This document shows positions 30,572 to 43,000 of a stretch of 49,000 bases of DNA, piece by piece. The DNA comes from Vairimorpha ceranae (taxonomy: Eukaryota > Microsporidia > Nosematidae). The first letter of the stretch is position 1. Every line of letters starts with the position of its first letter. The notes under the pieces are model-generated. The model searched no databases and was not told the origin of the DNA. It saw nothing but the letters and a program-made list of their open reading frames with translations. The DNA lies in the NCBI RefSeq assembly GCF_000988165.1, contig NW_020169326.1, positions 1 through 49,000 of the forward strand, given 5' to 3'. The position numbers were made by a program, and so were the translations under genes.

Positions 30572-31336
30572 TTAATGTAGATAGTGAATAAACCCAACAT
30601 ACTTTCCTTCAAAAAGAGCTGTATCTCCACTAAAATGATAAACGTTTAGAAAGCTATTTTTGATCTTTTCACTACATTCGAAAATAAGATCATCATTTTG
30701 ATTTAAAAAACTATTTAAATCCTCATCACTAATTTTTGGATCATCTTTAATATAAAAACATATTGCCAGTTTAGTAAGAGCCAGTATAGGTTGATCCTCA
30801 TAATGTTTTAATTCATTACATGCATCACGAAATTTTATTAAATTCTTTTTTTTATTAGAAATACTGTCATAAGGATTAATATAAGACCAGTTCCCGTATT
30901 CTTCATGAATTTTAATAGCTGAATTAAGTTTATCAATACATTTCCAGTTATTTTTTCTACAATTAATCATTCTAAATAACATTCTTAAAATTGGCAAATC
31001 TTCTGTTTCTATTAATTTGCCATTTGCTAGAAATATAAATTCAGTGACAAATTTATCAAAAATAACACTTGCAATGTTATGAGCTTTTTTTTTTAAGATT
31101 TTTTTTTCATTATAATCTCCTGTACTAATATATCTTGAAAGGTGGTAAGATTCCCATTTTTTAATTATTTCTCCTTCAATCATATAATCAATAACTTTTG
31201 TCATTTGTAAACCTTCTATGCCTTCATCTAAGTCTAAATCAAACAAATTGAAGTATTTTGATATTTCATTAGAATAAAAAGCAGCTTGTAATTCAAATCC
31301 TAGCACGTTTATGAAAAGAAATGCAATGATTTTCAT
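30572..31336 (-). CDS. Secreted protein family, member 1
   Basis: A 254-residue protein starting with a signal peptide (MKIIAFLFINVLGFELQA) directly followed by AFYSNEISKYFNLFDLDLDEG. Length is identical to the other two members, and the C-terminus (YVGFIHYLH) is nearly the same. The mature part is mostly helical-looking and charged. Cysteines conserved with at least one sister include those in CRKNNWKC, DACNEL and IFECSEK, so disulfides are possible. It has no membrane segment after the signal peptide and no ER-retention tail. Upstream TTACCCC sits seven bases before the ATG. The family is not recognised and appears lineage-specific. A host-directed or spore-surface role is inference from secretion, duplication and repeat-rich surroundings. 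Member 1 is the most divergent of the three. Confidence 0.85.
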   Translation of the reverse strand: MKIIAFLFINVLGFELQAAFYSNEISKYFNLFDLDLDEGIEGLQMTKVIDYMIEGEIIKKWESYHLSRYISTGDYNEKKILKKKAHNIASVIFDKFVTEFIFLANGKLIETEDLPILRMLFRMINCRKNNWKCIDKLNSAIKIHEEYGNWSYINPYDSISNKKKNLIKFRDACNELKHYEDQPILALTKLAICFYIKDDPKISDEDLNSFLNQNDDLIFECSEKIKNSFLNVYHFSGDTALFEGKYVGFIHYLH

Positions 31337-31342
31337 ATAACA

Positions 31343-31346
31343 GGGG
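31343..31346 (-). promoter_or_regulatory. CCC-type motif upstream of secreted family member 1
   Basis: The minus strand reads TTTAAATAACTTTTTACCCC before the ATG at 31336. The identical block up to TTACCC is kept upstream of member 2 and nearly kept upstream of member 3. This conservation in duplicated DNA supports a working promoter. Confidence 0.6.
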
Positions 31347-33790
31347 TAAAAAGTTATTTAAATAGAAGAAGAAATAAAATTTAATTTGTAAAAATGTGAT
31401 CAAAATAATAAAAAGTTGATAAGAATTTTTTAAAAATTTTTCTTTTTAAGCGTTCTTTAGTAAAAAATCAATCGAAGAATATTTTTTAATATTTTTATTA
31501 TACTTAAAAATTTAATCAACTTAACAAATATAAAAATTTTTAACAAAATTATTTTAAAAATGTGTAATATTTTTAGATTACAAACAATATTTGAGAAATT
31601 ACCAATTATGGAAGTTTTTAAATTTGATTAAAAACTCCTTTTTAAATTGTTTATTCTAATATTTTGTATTCTAACTGCTCTCCTTTACATAACTTCTTAG
31701 GTTTACATTTATTTTTAATTAGGTTAAAAATATGCATTAAAATAAATAAAGACAAGTTTTTTTGCAAAAATTTACAGAAAAGGAAAAAAATTATATTTTA
31801 TGATGTATTGTTATATTAAACAAAAACTTAAAATTTGCAAAGATAATAACAAAAATAATAATTAAATTTTGCAATATTAAAATTATAAATTAAAGCGTAT
31901 GAGAATCATTTCAAACAGTATATACCACATATTAACTACATTAGTAAATTTAAAGGATATAAAAATAGATTTTTTTTGTTGATGGTAATCTTACATCAAC
32001 CTTCAAAAAATTAGTTTAAAATTATTATAAAATATTAACAAAATTCTTTTAAGAAGATTTTAAAGATTATTGCAGAAAATAGACAAAATGCTTTAAAAAA
32101 ATAAAAGAATTATAATAAAGCTATTTATTTAAAATTAATACTTAAAATTATTTACTGATAGGAAAGGTTTTCCGATTTAGCACATTTTCATAATTGTAAA
32201 AAAAATAAATTGCCTTTTTAAAAGTTTTTTAATTATGAAGTTGTAATTAAAGCGTTTAGTTACAACATACTTGTGTATTTAATCCCTAATGTTACTACAT
32301 ATAATGATAGTATGCATTTATGTTTGCGCAATTAGACATTTTACATAACTATAGATTAAACTTTAAATTTAAGTATAAAAATACGTTATAATGTTGTTAC
32401 TTATAAAACCATAAGATTGATGTAAACCGTTACAATAAAATATTTTATATAAATGGCGTAAGTAGATGTTAAATAACATATTTAGCTTGTTAAGTAAAAA
32501 TTTAAACCTTTTGAACAAAAATTAAAATAAAAGAAAATGTAAAAGTGTTAATGAAATATTATATAATATTCTGTACCGTAGAATCCTTAGATCTTTTTCC
32601 TGTGGTTAGGTAGTACTCAATAAAAATTTTAATAAAATTTTTTTAGTAGATCATAATTCCTTTTAATTTAAAACAACTTTTTTGACACTGCAAAAAATTT
32701 TTTATTATACTTTTTGGGCGAAAAAATAAATTAAATTTCTTAACATGTGGTATTGATACATCACGATTACAAAATAGTAAAAAGTATATCCTGTAATTTA
32801 TGTTGTTACTAAAAGTATGAATAAAGAAAACATGGGTTTATTTAAAATAACATTACAAATGTAAGCATGTTAACCATTTCATAATAATGATTTGTGAGAT
32901 ATTTGTCATGAAGAGTAGCATCCGAAAATGTATGTTTAGGCGATTTAAACCATTATAAAAAAAAACTATTATTTAGAACTCGAAGTAAGTGTAAGAAGGA
33001 ACGCGTTTTAATTGATAGAAAATCTTTTTGTAATTTAAAATTAACTTGAAAAAGAATGTGAGATTCTATTCTTGTTTATATAAACATTAAAGTTTAGCTA
33101 TAATTTTTTTATAAGCGTTTGTAAAGCTACATATCAAAAGCTTTTTATTAATAGATAATAAGATTATAAGAAACTAGAAATCAGTAGCCAAATATCATTG
33201 TTGAAATTGATAAGTTTAATTGAGGAACCGTAAGTATCATTATGGTCAACATATAGAATGTATACGGGTTTTATAAATGATTTAAAGAATATTAAGGAAA
33301 GTAGTTCACATTAGATTAAATAATAGCAAATCTGAGAATTGTATAGTCGATATGAATCAGGACGCCTGTCATATTCTTTTGCTATGCCAGTAATATGAAG
33401 TTTTACATTTTGATTGTGAAAATTTTTCACAAACAATATAAAAAAAACTAAAAAAAATTATTTTTATAAAACAATTAAGTTGTTTTCTTTTTTATTTAGA
33501 AATTAAAACTCTACCATAATTTGGCAAGCTTAAAGTCACTAGCCTTTCATCACTACCATCTACTTGGTCAATGACACCTTGCCTTCTATAATCACAAAAA
33601 ATACTTTCCGCGGGTTTTCTTTAATACTATTGATTGAATGTATGCTTCTATCCTAATAAAAATTTCAAATCGTTTCTTATGACTCTTATAATAGTATGTT
33701 ACCTTTTAAAGAAAACCAATAAAATACATATTTAAAAGACTTTAATAAAAAATGTGAAATAATGAAAAAGTTTATAGCACAAGAAGAGGC
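31347..33790. repeat. Long 5' flank of secreted member 1, homologous to 47070-48180
   Basis: No gene seen. Colinear similarity with the 5' flank of member 3 is visible in several blocks: 31560-31720 with 47270-47430, 32280-32480 with 47490-47690, 32520-32560 with 47745-47785, and 33000-33300 with 47890-48180. The blocks differ by indels, so the left copy is longer. A minus-strand frame at about 33520-33640 reads AESIFCDYRRQGVIDQVDG, which looks coding but is not recognised. Confidence 0.6.
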
Positions 33791-34162
33791 ATGAGCTTAA
33801 AAAAACAATATGAATGTAGTTTTGAGATAAAAATTTATAATAATACAACTTTAACTGTTATGGACGGTATTTTAAAGACAAGTCTTGTCCAGTGGGCACA
33901 GCAATGTCAAAAAATAAACTATATTTGTCGTAGGTCCAGATCTAGATTGGAAACTATGTGATGTTTTTTCTCAAATTTTACCTTTGTTAATTCTAAGAAA
34001 CTGGGACTTAAAGCTATTCACCTATCAGAACAAAACGCTTGTTTCACTAAAAATATAAATAGCATAATTTTTATTGAAAACATGAGCTCCGAACTAAATT
34101 ATTTTGAGAGGTTTGTCAAATCTGACAATATTTTATATATTGATGACAAAAACGTAACTTAA
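33791..34162 (+). pseudogene. Open frame of 123 codons interrupted by one TGA, unknown
   Basis: An ATG at 33791 opens a frame that meets TGA at 33959-33961 after 56 codons, then runs on in the same frame for 66 more codons to TAA at 34160-34162. The product contains MSLKKQYECSFEIKIYNNTT before and HLSEQNACFTKNINSIIFIE after the stop. Composition looks coding (charged, balanced, few low-complexity runs). A readthrough stop or a recent nonsense mutation would explain it. No family is recognised, and the absence of any CCC motif speaks for a fragment. Confidence 0.4.
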
Positions 34163-34680
34163 ACTAAATAATTTTCTTTTATATCTAAAGAGCAGTTATC
34201 TAATTGTTAAGCTCTTTGAACTGAAGCATATTGTGGTATACTTAATAATGTATTGTTTATTATTAAATAAATAATGTTGTTTTTGCTTGTTGTATTTACA
34301 ATAGAAATTATAAATACATACAACTTGTTTCAAAGAAAACGAACATAAATTTTCTGGTATAAATTGATCAATAAATTTACCTGGTTTTTTGAGTTTATAT
34401 AAAAAAATTATTTAGAGAGCTTAATTTTTTATATTTTTTTTTAATATTGTAAAAAGTTTAGTTTTCTGTTTTTTATAAAAAAGTGTTCCAAAAAAGAACT
34501 ACATTTAAAAACTTAATACCGTGTGTAAAGATCCGAAGCTTCATAGCATTTTATAGCTCTTTTTTAAAATTTAACGCTAGTTTTTGACAAGTTTCTACTG
34601 TTATTAAATTCAACACACTTGTAAAGCAGCTTTTTACTCTTCCTTAGTTTTTATAAAAAATTTAGAAAATTTCTGTTTTT
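34163..34680. other. AT-rich intergenic region
   Basis: No gene or repeat recognised. The right part (34540-34680) may be the worn end of the adjacent transposon. Confidence 0.4.
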
Positions 34681-35588
34681 AATGACACAAAGTGTTTTTA
34701 TTGGGTTTTATCTGGAGATTTTTGTGGCCAAGAAAGCAACTAGATTCTTTTTTCGATACATCAGTCTTGGCAAGTCTTGATGTATGTTTCGGATCAAACT
34801 TGTTGAAAATAAATGTTTGTATTCCCATTTACTTGGCTAACGAACGTAGATTGTTAGCCAAAATATTCACATATGCTACAAAATTCATAATACTATCTTA
34901 AAAAACCAGTTTCTTTATTCCATGGTATGAGAAATATTTTCACACTATTACAGAGTCTCCTTCGTATTTAATTGTAGCAACAATATTTTTGAAGAAAAAC
35001 CTGTACACGGCTTTCTTAAAGTAGAAACTCTATTATCAATTTCAATAAGATTAAATTTACTTTCATCGGAAAAAGTTACGGTCTTTATAGTTTCATCAGA
35101 CGTGTATATAATTTTTTCAAAATTTTCTTTCCTTGCTAAAATATTTTTTTTTGATAGGACAGGCCTTTTGTTGTCAGGTATATATCAAAACCATAATAAT
35201 TAAGTGTTATTTTATAGTTAAATAAGATCTTTTCTTTTTTAAAACCTAACTAGTAACTATCTCAAAGAAGTTTAAGGTTTTTTAATATTTATAGCAAAAA
35301 TAGTATTAATATCTTCCTTTAAAAGAGTCTTTGGCCTTACATTTCCTTTTAAATGCACAAGTAGTCTAATTCTTTGTACTTAGAAAAGAGTCTTAATACA
35401 GTGCTCTTAGACACACCAATTTGTTCGACTATTTTGCCCTGTGTTATTTTTTGGCCATGTAAGCAAACAATTTTTAATCTATGCTCAGCCGTAAGTTGTA
35501 TCGGGAAATAAAAAAAATTAAAAAATAAATAAGATTTGAAGGAAAAATTTACAGAACATTTTCTAATTTCTTTAAACACAATAGTCAT
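34681..35588 (-). mobile_element. Tc1/mariner-like transposon remnant B (broken transposase)
   Basis: The minus strand starts with an intact 79-codon frame (35349-35588) that ends in a clear helix-turn-helix (KITQGKIVEQIGVSKSTVLR). Further down, a shifted frame encodes FDPKHTSRLAKTD (about 34765-34805), the remains of the [10 protein letters not shown] catalytic block, then WPQKSPDKTQ (about 34698-34728) in place of [10 protein letters not shown]. Blocks 34880-35100 and 34690-34830 align with 44660-44850 and 44470-44600 of remnant C, so both belong to one family. Stops and shifts make it inactive. Confidence 0.8.
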
Positions 35589-36625
35589 ATTTTGAAATAT
35601 TTTTTTTATAAAAAACAGAAAATCACACTTTTTACATCAGTTGAGAAAAATAAAATAAACAAGGCTCTTTAAACAATTTTTTAGAATAAACCGATTGAAT
35701 TAGATAATTATTTTAATCAGTTTATACTGTTAAATTTATGTTTCGTTTTTTTTGAAACAAGCCCTATTTTGATCTTCAGAGATAAGAAATATGAAACACA
35801 CCGGAACTGACAGATATTAGAGACCAGGGTAAGAAAGTGTTCAAGACTGTAAATCATCATGTAAATAAAAAAAATTGCATAAAATATTTTAGAAACGTAT
35901 TTTAACTCTAAGCATGTCATAAATTTATAAAGTAAGTACAAAAGAGAGGGTCTTTGCGAGCAAAAAAAATAAAAATTTTTTAAAGATATCAATGCCAAGG
36001 AGACATTTAACGCTTTTTTTTAAAAAAAATCCGCTTGAATTACTAAAAATATTAGAATTAACTTAAATTAAATTATTTTAAAGATTTTTTTATCTTTGCT
36101 ATAAAACTTTTAAATAAATAACACAATTTTAAATATGTAAAAATTTTGTATAAATTCTGTCTCTTTTTAACTTTAAGTTTTGTTTTTTAGGTTTAACAAA
36201 TTTTTTAAAAGACAAGCAAAAATGCGTTGTTTATTGCTTCTTTTTCAAAAAAAATTATTTATTAAACCGATATTATATTTATAGAAAAAAAAAATCAAAA
36301 AACACCCAATAAAGTTATTTTAAAATCATTTATTTAATAAATTTCTTAGAAAATCACTCTAAGTTTAGCATCTAACTTAAATGCGCAAATAACTTATTTT
36401 AACTTTTTAAATTTTCAAATTCGTGACATTTACATTACTGTTATCTACAAAAAGACTGTAAATTGCTTTGATTGTATTTTTCAAATTAAATTTCTTATTT
36501 TTGCACAATTGTTATTGTAAAATCTTTTCAATTTAATAGATAAACTTTACATTAGTTAACAACAAGTTGTATGCATAATCAACATTAAAATTTATACAAT
36601 AGACTAATAAAATCGTAAATGATTT
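35589..36625. repeat. Intergenic region and 3' flank of secreted member 2 (duplicated)
   Basis: The stretch 36200-36625 is closely similar to 45890-46297, including GCGTTGTTTATTGC-like and ACCGATATTATATTTATAG strings. A diverged version of 36140-36330 occurs at 48610-48800. The left part (35589-36100) shows no recognised feature; a 93-codon minus frame (35717-35998) looks random. Confidence 0.65.
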
Positions 36626-37390
36626 TTAATGTAGATAGTGAATAAACCCAACATACTTTCCTTCAAATATAACCATGTCTCCACTAAAAGATTTAACATT
36701 TTGTAGGGCTTCTTTGATCTCTTTACTACATTCAAAAATAAGACCATCATCTTGTTGTAAAAAATTATCTAAATCTTCATCACTAACTTTTGGATCATCT
36801 TTAATATAAAAAAATATTGCTTGTTTAGTAAGAGCTAGTATAGGTTGATCCTCATAATGTTTTAATTCATTACATGCATTGCGAAATTTAATAAAATCCT
36901 CTCTTTTTAGAACAGGACACGTGTGAGATTCAGAACAATCCCAATTATCACAATTTTTATAAATTTTAATTTGTTCATTTAGTGTATTAATACATTTCCA
37001 AGTATTTTTCTTACATCTAATAATTCTAAATAACATTTTTAAAATTGGCAAATCTTCTTCTATCACTAGCCTGCCATTTACTAGAAATATAATTTTAGTG
37101 ACTAGTTTTGTAAATGTAGCACTTGCAATATTGTGAGCTTGTTTCATTAAAGATTCTTTTTCAGTATTATCCCCTGAACTATAATACTTTGAATGCCGGT
37201 AAGGTTCCCACATTTTGATCATGCCCTTTCCACACATAAAATCAACAATTTCTTTCATTTTTGAACATTCTATGCCCTCATTTAAATCTAAATCAAATAA
37301 ATTGATGTATTTTAAGAATACATCAGAATAAAAAGCTGCTTGTAGTTTAAATCCTAACACGTTTATAAAAAGAAATGTAATGATTTTCAT
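36626..37390 (-). CDS. Secreted protein family, member 2
   Basis: A 254-residue paralogue of the genes at 30572 and 46298. The signal peptide (MKIITFLFINVLGFKLQA) is identical to that of member 3. The mature part keeps NLFDLDLNEGIECSKM, PILKMLFRI, RNACNELKHYEDQPILALTK, FYIKDDPK and the tail YVGFIHYLH. The middle (about residues 55-80 and 150-170) differs strongly between members, while N-terminus, C-terminal third and cysteines after residue 125 are better kept. ATG at 37390 follows a CCC motif. No break is seen. Function unknown; secretion is the only firm prediction. Confidence 0.85.
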   Translation of the reverse strand: MKIITFLFINVLGFKLQAAFYSDVFLKYINLFDLDLNEGIECSKMKEIVDFMCGKGMIKMWEPYRHSKYYSSGDNTEKESLMKQAHNIASATFTKLVTKIIFLVNGRLVIEEDLPILKMLFRIIRCKKNTWKCINTLNEQIKIYKNCDNWDCSESHTCPVLKREDFIKFRNACNELKHYEDQPILALTKQAIFFYIKDDPKVSDEDLDNFLQQDDGLIFECSKEIKEALQNVKSFSGDMVIFEGKYVGFIHYLH

Positions 37391-40080
37391 ATAGCGAGGG
37401 TAAAAAGTTATTTAAATAGAAAAAAAAATAAAATTTAATTTGTAAAATGTGATCAAAATACAAAAAAGTTGATAAGAATTTCGGAAAATTTCTATGTATA
37501 AGTAATTTTAAACACCAAATTAATTAAAAAATATATTAAAATACTTTAATTATACCTGAAAAATGATTTAATTAAATTTTACGGATATAAAATTTAAAAC
37601 TAGATTTGTAAAATAGTGACATTGTTTATGAAGTTACCAGCTATAGAAGTCACTGAATATGATAAAACTTTTAAATTTAATTATTTAAGAAAAAATCAAG
37701 AGAAGAAGATTAAGCAGCAAATTAAATAAAAAGTTACAAAAGGTTAAGCTGAGGATTTAATAATATTAATAACTATGATTTTTCTACAATTTAAAAAGTT
37801 GGTGCTTGAAAAAATCTGACGAACTAATCAATGAACAATTAAATTTTTTTAATTTAGAAAATCGACAACAATTGCACAATTTTTTTATATCCAAAAAAAA
37901 AAAATTATTTTTTACCCTTATTTTTAAATTTGATAGTGTTAAAACAAAACAAAGTTAGCTAAACAATAAATTTTTTTATATGATAAAAGTAAATTGAAAT
38001 TGATTTTAAATAATATTTCTTTTGTTATGACATTACTTTATTTAAATATTAAAAACATTAATTTGTGTAGGATAGAAATAAAAGAAAATCTTGGTAAAAG
38101 ATTTTTTTATGTTAGGACTAAATTTTTACTGAAACATTTTTCATTTTATTTTAAACTGATTTTATCGCTGTCTTTACATTACGAAATTTAAAAATACGAG
38201 TAAAAAATATTTTTTGTTATATACAAAATTGTGCAGTAATTAGTAATTATTACCAATTAGAACTTTGCACCTAATAGTTGACAGAGCTTTTGCTATCTCA
38301 AAAATTAAATTTTTTAGTCCTTTTATAATTTATTAAGTGCTGCAAAAAAAAACAAGCTTAACCAAATGAATTACGTAAAGTTGTTTAAATTATTTTTGGC
38401 TTAAAACAATGTGGCAATATTGGGAGAGAGCTGGCCAGTGCCCAGAAATTTTTCTATGACACTTATTTTTTGATGCAAAAAAAACTGGTTAACAATAAAA
38501 TAGCTTTATCGAATGCTTCTTGTGACTGATTTATATTAGATAAATTCAGGTTACTGAGGTTCTTATTGTGTATTGATACGTAGTTATTTTTCAATTAACA
38601 ATTATAATTGAAAAATCTTAAAATACTTTTATTTATAGTAAAAATTTTAAAAACGTTTTTTTATAAAGGAGAGAAAAATTCGGGTGGTAATTTATACCAC
38701 AAACAGCTAAAAATTTAATTAAAAAACAATTTTTATAAATTTTCTTGAATTAAGTTACTTAAAATACTTTTTAATTCTCTAAATTTTATTGTAGTTTTAT
38801 TTATACAAAAACGATTGATTTTTATACAAATTTTTACTTAACATTCATATTTTATTTTGTATGATACAAAATTTTAAATATTAACAATTTTAAAAACGGT
38901 AAAAGATTTAATTTTACTAGAAAATAAAAAGGTGAATTTTGCAAATAAAATATCTTTTCAAGTTATTGGAGTTGACAGATAATATGTTAATTGCCAAAAA
39001 AACTTCTTTTATAATTAGTGGTGACCAATTGCACACACTATTGTAATGTTTAACAACATTTTTGGGTTGAGCATCAAGTATGTAAACCATTCTTTAAAAC
39101 TATTGATCATTTGTTGGCAGAAGAATTATATTCTTTAACTATTATAAACTGTGTTAATCTAAACATCGATGTATAAAATTTGTGCAGATGCATCATGCTA
39201 TCATTGTATAAATGTATTTTTTCTTCGCATTTAATTAATTTTCATTCTAAAATAGTCTTTTTAAATTCTTCTAATACGATTTGTGATCTTCTTCCTTATG
39301 TGGCATTTCATAAATAAGAAGTAAGATTTTAAATTCTGGAATAGTTAATATTTTATCAGTTATTAGGTGCATTAACCAGTTTGTTCAAATCATTTTATAG
39401 AGTGTAAATATCGTGAAAGACAATTTTTATGAATATAAGCGCCATGGTACGACTAGCACATAATTACTTTGTTAAATTTTATCTGTTTACGGAGTTTTTT
39501 TTCTTAAGAGAAGTAGTTATTAAACCATTTAAATCTTATACATTTAGTTTCAGTATTTTTATTTAATATATTAAATATTTTACTTACACACAAAATTATT
39601 ATTTATATCACGACTGTTTGTATTTTTGTTATCTCAAATATATATTTTGAATAGCTATAGATTATGCATTAAAAAGTGACCCAATTAAATATTTAAAAAT
39701 ATTACATTACTTTTAAACAACGTAAATTAATATAAACAACCCGTCAAATTAAATATAATTTCCATAAATGGCTAAAGTAAACGTTTAAATTGTGGTGCTC
39801 CTACATGTCAAACTTATTAGTTTGGAAGTTTTAACGGTATATCCGATAACTTTTATAACAAGGATTTTGAAAATTAACATTTTGAATTTAACTTATCTTT
39901 ATTGGACTTGTTTTTTAAAAAATAAAATGACATAAACATTCATATTTTTGCTTTTAAAATAAAATTTTTTGTAATTAAAATACAAAAGTCTAAATAAAGG
40001 AGAGCTTAGAAATGTTAGTAAAATACTATATAATAATAGTGCTTAAATAATAAGGGAGATAATAAAATAATAGTATATAA
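37391..40080. repeat. 5' flank of secreted member 2 with a probable internal insertion
   Basis: The first 300 bases (37391-37690) are colinear with 47063-47330. Similarity then stops and resumes at about 39640-40060, which resembles 47500-47850 and 32300-32560. The roughly 1.9 kb in between (37700-39640) has no counterpart and is probably an insertion or a strongly diverged part. It holds no recognised gene; 38400-38580 is slightly GC-richer. CCC (minus strand) lies at 37398-37400. Confidence 0.5.
37398..37400 (-). promoter_or_regulatory. CCC motif upstream of secreted family member 2
   Basis: ACTTTTTACCCTCGCTAT precedes the ATG. It is the same element, at nearly the same distance, as in members 1 and 3. 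Confidence 0.6.
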
Positions 40081-42300
40081 CATCTTAGCACTAGATGATT
40101 AGTTTTATCAAACAAATTAAATATCCAAATTCCTTTTAAATCCCTATGTCTTTTCTTGACAAATATACCTATCAACCATTCTTGGTCTTGATATTATATA
40201 AAAATCATATAAACATACTTCTACCATCTCACTCAAGTCTAAAAATCTTCATACACTATATTTATTACATATAACCAAATCCTCTTTCTTCAACACATCA
40301 GCTTACTGATGCTTTTTAATTGTTCACTATACCAACTTTCTAATCTATTCGCAAAAACTCCTGAGTGCTACTTTTAGCCATAGCAATATCAGTTTTACAA
40401 AATGATGCTTGTAACAGTATATATTTTATTTCTTCATCAAAGCTTTAGTTGTATTTCTCAATTGCTTCATAAATTTTATTCTCAAATCTTAGCTTTTTTT
40501 CCAGTATACTTTCTCTTACTGTTCAAATAATTATCCCATTGCTTTAATTTAACATAATGATAACTTTTCTGTGTATAAATTTATTTTTCTAACCAATTAG
40601 ACCTTTGAACAGCATAAAAATCTTTAGCATTATCTGTTACTATTCTTGAGATATTTCCTTTTTAACATAATTCCCCTGAAATATTTACAATCTATTATGC
40701 TTGTTTACCCGCCAAAATTTTGCCATATAGCCTTCAGTTAAAATATCTACTACAACTACTTTTTCTTTCCTAAATTCTATTAAATTCATTCCATCTTTCT
40801 TTAAAATCTTGTTATACTAATAAAATTACCGCCGTTACCAATTTTTCAATTGTATTTTTGAAACGTCTAACATCTTTTTAGAATCTCCCATATGTTAAAT
40901 TTTATTTCTACCATTATTATTTTTTTCTTAACTCATAACAGATAGTATTATTATTTCTATGACATAAAATAACGTGAAAATCGGAAGTTAATCTTTACGC
41001 TCATCTTCCTGGCGAATTTCTCACTTCATTCCGCTATCAAACATCTAAACCTTCTTCTTATCGTAAACAACTTGACATTTTAATTCATTTTTTTTTTAAT
41101 TTGTTTGTTCCTTCTAAAATCTATCATCTTTTCACAATGTCTTTTTCATACATGTAAAATCTGTTCAAATTATCATTTACAAAAATATTTCTTGTTTTTT
41201 ATAACTAATTTTAAAATTAAATTCTTGTATTTTTCTGCTCATCGATTTATTCGTATATTCTCAAAGTCTGTTTTATTCCTGATTTCTACAGGAGCTTTAT
41301 GATCAGTTTATAATATCAAATCCTTTTACTCCAAGCTCATATTCAATTTTTTGATCCTCCAGAATACCATACACATTTCTTTCTTTAGTATTCTATCTGG
41401 CTTTTGTGATATACATTTCTTTAGGCCCACTATACTAACAATTATTCTGCTGTAATAATACTGCATCCATGCCCATGTTGCTTGCGTCAACTCTGTGTAG
41501 AAATCTTTCTGCAATTTGCTTAGCTCCTTAAAGACTTTTTTGCGTTTTTATATTCTTTATCCATTTTGAGCATCTCAATTTCTACCTTTTTTTCAAATTT
41601 TTGTCGAAGGTATGTTCTTCTAGGCATAATTTTTAACAAAGTCTCTGAACCATCCTGGTAGTTCTAAAATCTTCTGACCTCTAAAACACTCATTAGGTAC
41701 CGAGAATTCTAAAGCTTAATTCTCGTTAATTTTTAATGGTACAATATAAATGTCGTTAAAAGTCACCGCCATTGATCACATTTCTTTCTTACAAAATATA
41801 TCTTATAAAAGTTTAATTTCATATTGTTTTTTGAAATCTCTTTAAAGCTTTTTATATTATTCTATTGTGTTCTTAAAAGCTCTTCGGTAAAATATTATAT
41901 TCTTTATGTAAGTTCCGAAGTCTTTACTTTTTATGCCTTTTAATATGTTGTTTATAACTCTTAGCAAAATCCGGGGATATTTCATGTACCACATTACCAT
42001 TAAATTCGTAAACATTTTCTTTGAATAAAAATTTCGTCTTATGTTTATCTTGCTAAATTGTTTTAATATTGTGAAATGTCGACTTCAAGTCTAACACGGA
42101 CATTACTCTAGTTCACAAGGTGGCCATAACCACATCTCTTATATTGACCAATTTATTTTATTGTTGTAGACTATAACTACTTTAATTATTGATGTTGCTA
42201 TTTTATTCATTAAATTGTTTTAAAATAATTTTTAGCTGTTAATAAGATCTATCACAATAAAAATATTTTAATTCTCTACGCCGAGGAATCCTATTATACG
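40081..42300 (-). mobile_element. Ty3/gypsy-like retrotransposon remnant (pol: RT end, RNase H, integrase)
   Basis: On the minus strand the domains follow gypsy order with many stops and shifts. ELPGWFRDFVKNYA (about 41625-41675) corresponds to the LGL-NYYR-FI block at the end of reverse transcriptase. VDASNMGMDAVLLQQNN (about 41440-41490) is the RNase H catalytic start (usually TDASN-G-GAVL), followed by IEYELGVKGF (about 41320-41350). Integrase pieces KVVVVDILTEGYMAKF (about 40725-40775) and TDNAKDFY (about 40610-40640) carry the two catalytic aspartates. Gag, protease and LTRs were not located. The element is dead. Confidence 0.75.
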
Positions 42301-43000
42301 CAGCTAAAACGTTTTTGCTATGTCTATCACGGCCCGCATCAATCGTTAATTCCTCTCTCCTTATTCTTCCTTTCCTCTATCTCTTTAACTTTAAGCATCA
42401 ACTATTTTTTAAATTATTAAATCTTGGTCATTTCCTAAATTCCTAATAATCAAAATTTTTTAGTCTCTACTTAATCTATAAAAACTCTTTTTTCCTGTTT
42501 TCTGCCTCACTCTGTTCTAACTCCATATAAAACAAAAAATCGTTATTTCTTTGAACAAATTTAAAGCCTTTTTGCTACAGCCATAACTTAACAACTCAAC
42601 CTTTCTTCGTCTTTATATTAGTACCCAAAATATTTGTGTGTTAATAAAAAAATAGAATACAACATAAAATAATAATTACAAAATGTAATTAATATATTCC
42701 GTTATGTATATTTATATAATTAACGAAATATAAAAAAACAAAATGTGAATCTTCTTAAAATCATACTTATATCTTTTGTATCGGGTCGTATAGGCCCCTC
42801 GTTTTGGAAGATAAAAATAATTAAAATATATGGCGCTATTCCATCTTTCTTCCCCATAATTTTTTTAAAACCAAAATGTTTATTTTGAAGATTATTGGTT
42901 AAAAGAAATAAAATTTAAATAATTTTTATAATGCAGTTCTAAGTATCTTATTATTGCTATATTAAATGTTTTACTTTCTACACTGCCATTTATTTAAAAA
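42301..43000. other. Region between gypsy and Merlin remnants
   Basis: AT-rich with pyrimidine-rich stretches; probably the 5' part of the gypsy remnant, too worn to assign. A short GC-rich spot (TCGGGTCGTATAGGCCCCTC, 42781-42800) stands out and could be part of an LTR or primer-binding area. Confidence 0.35.

Noticed and set aside
35717..35998. 93-codon minus-strand frame
   Set aside because: No ATG-associated signal, and its hydrophobic, F/Y-rich composition is typical of random AT-rich frames.
41326..41514. 62-codon minus-strand frame
   Set aside because: Overlaps the gypsy RNase H block in a different frame; only the other frame reads as RNase H.
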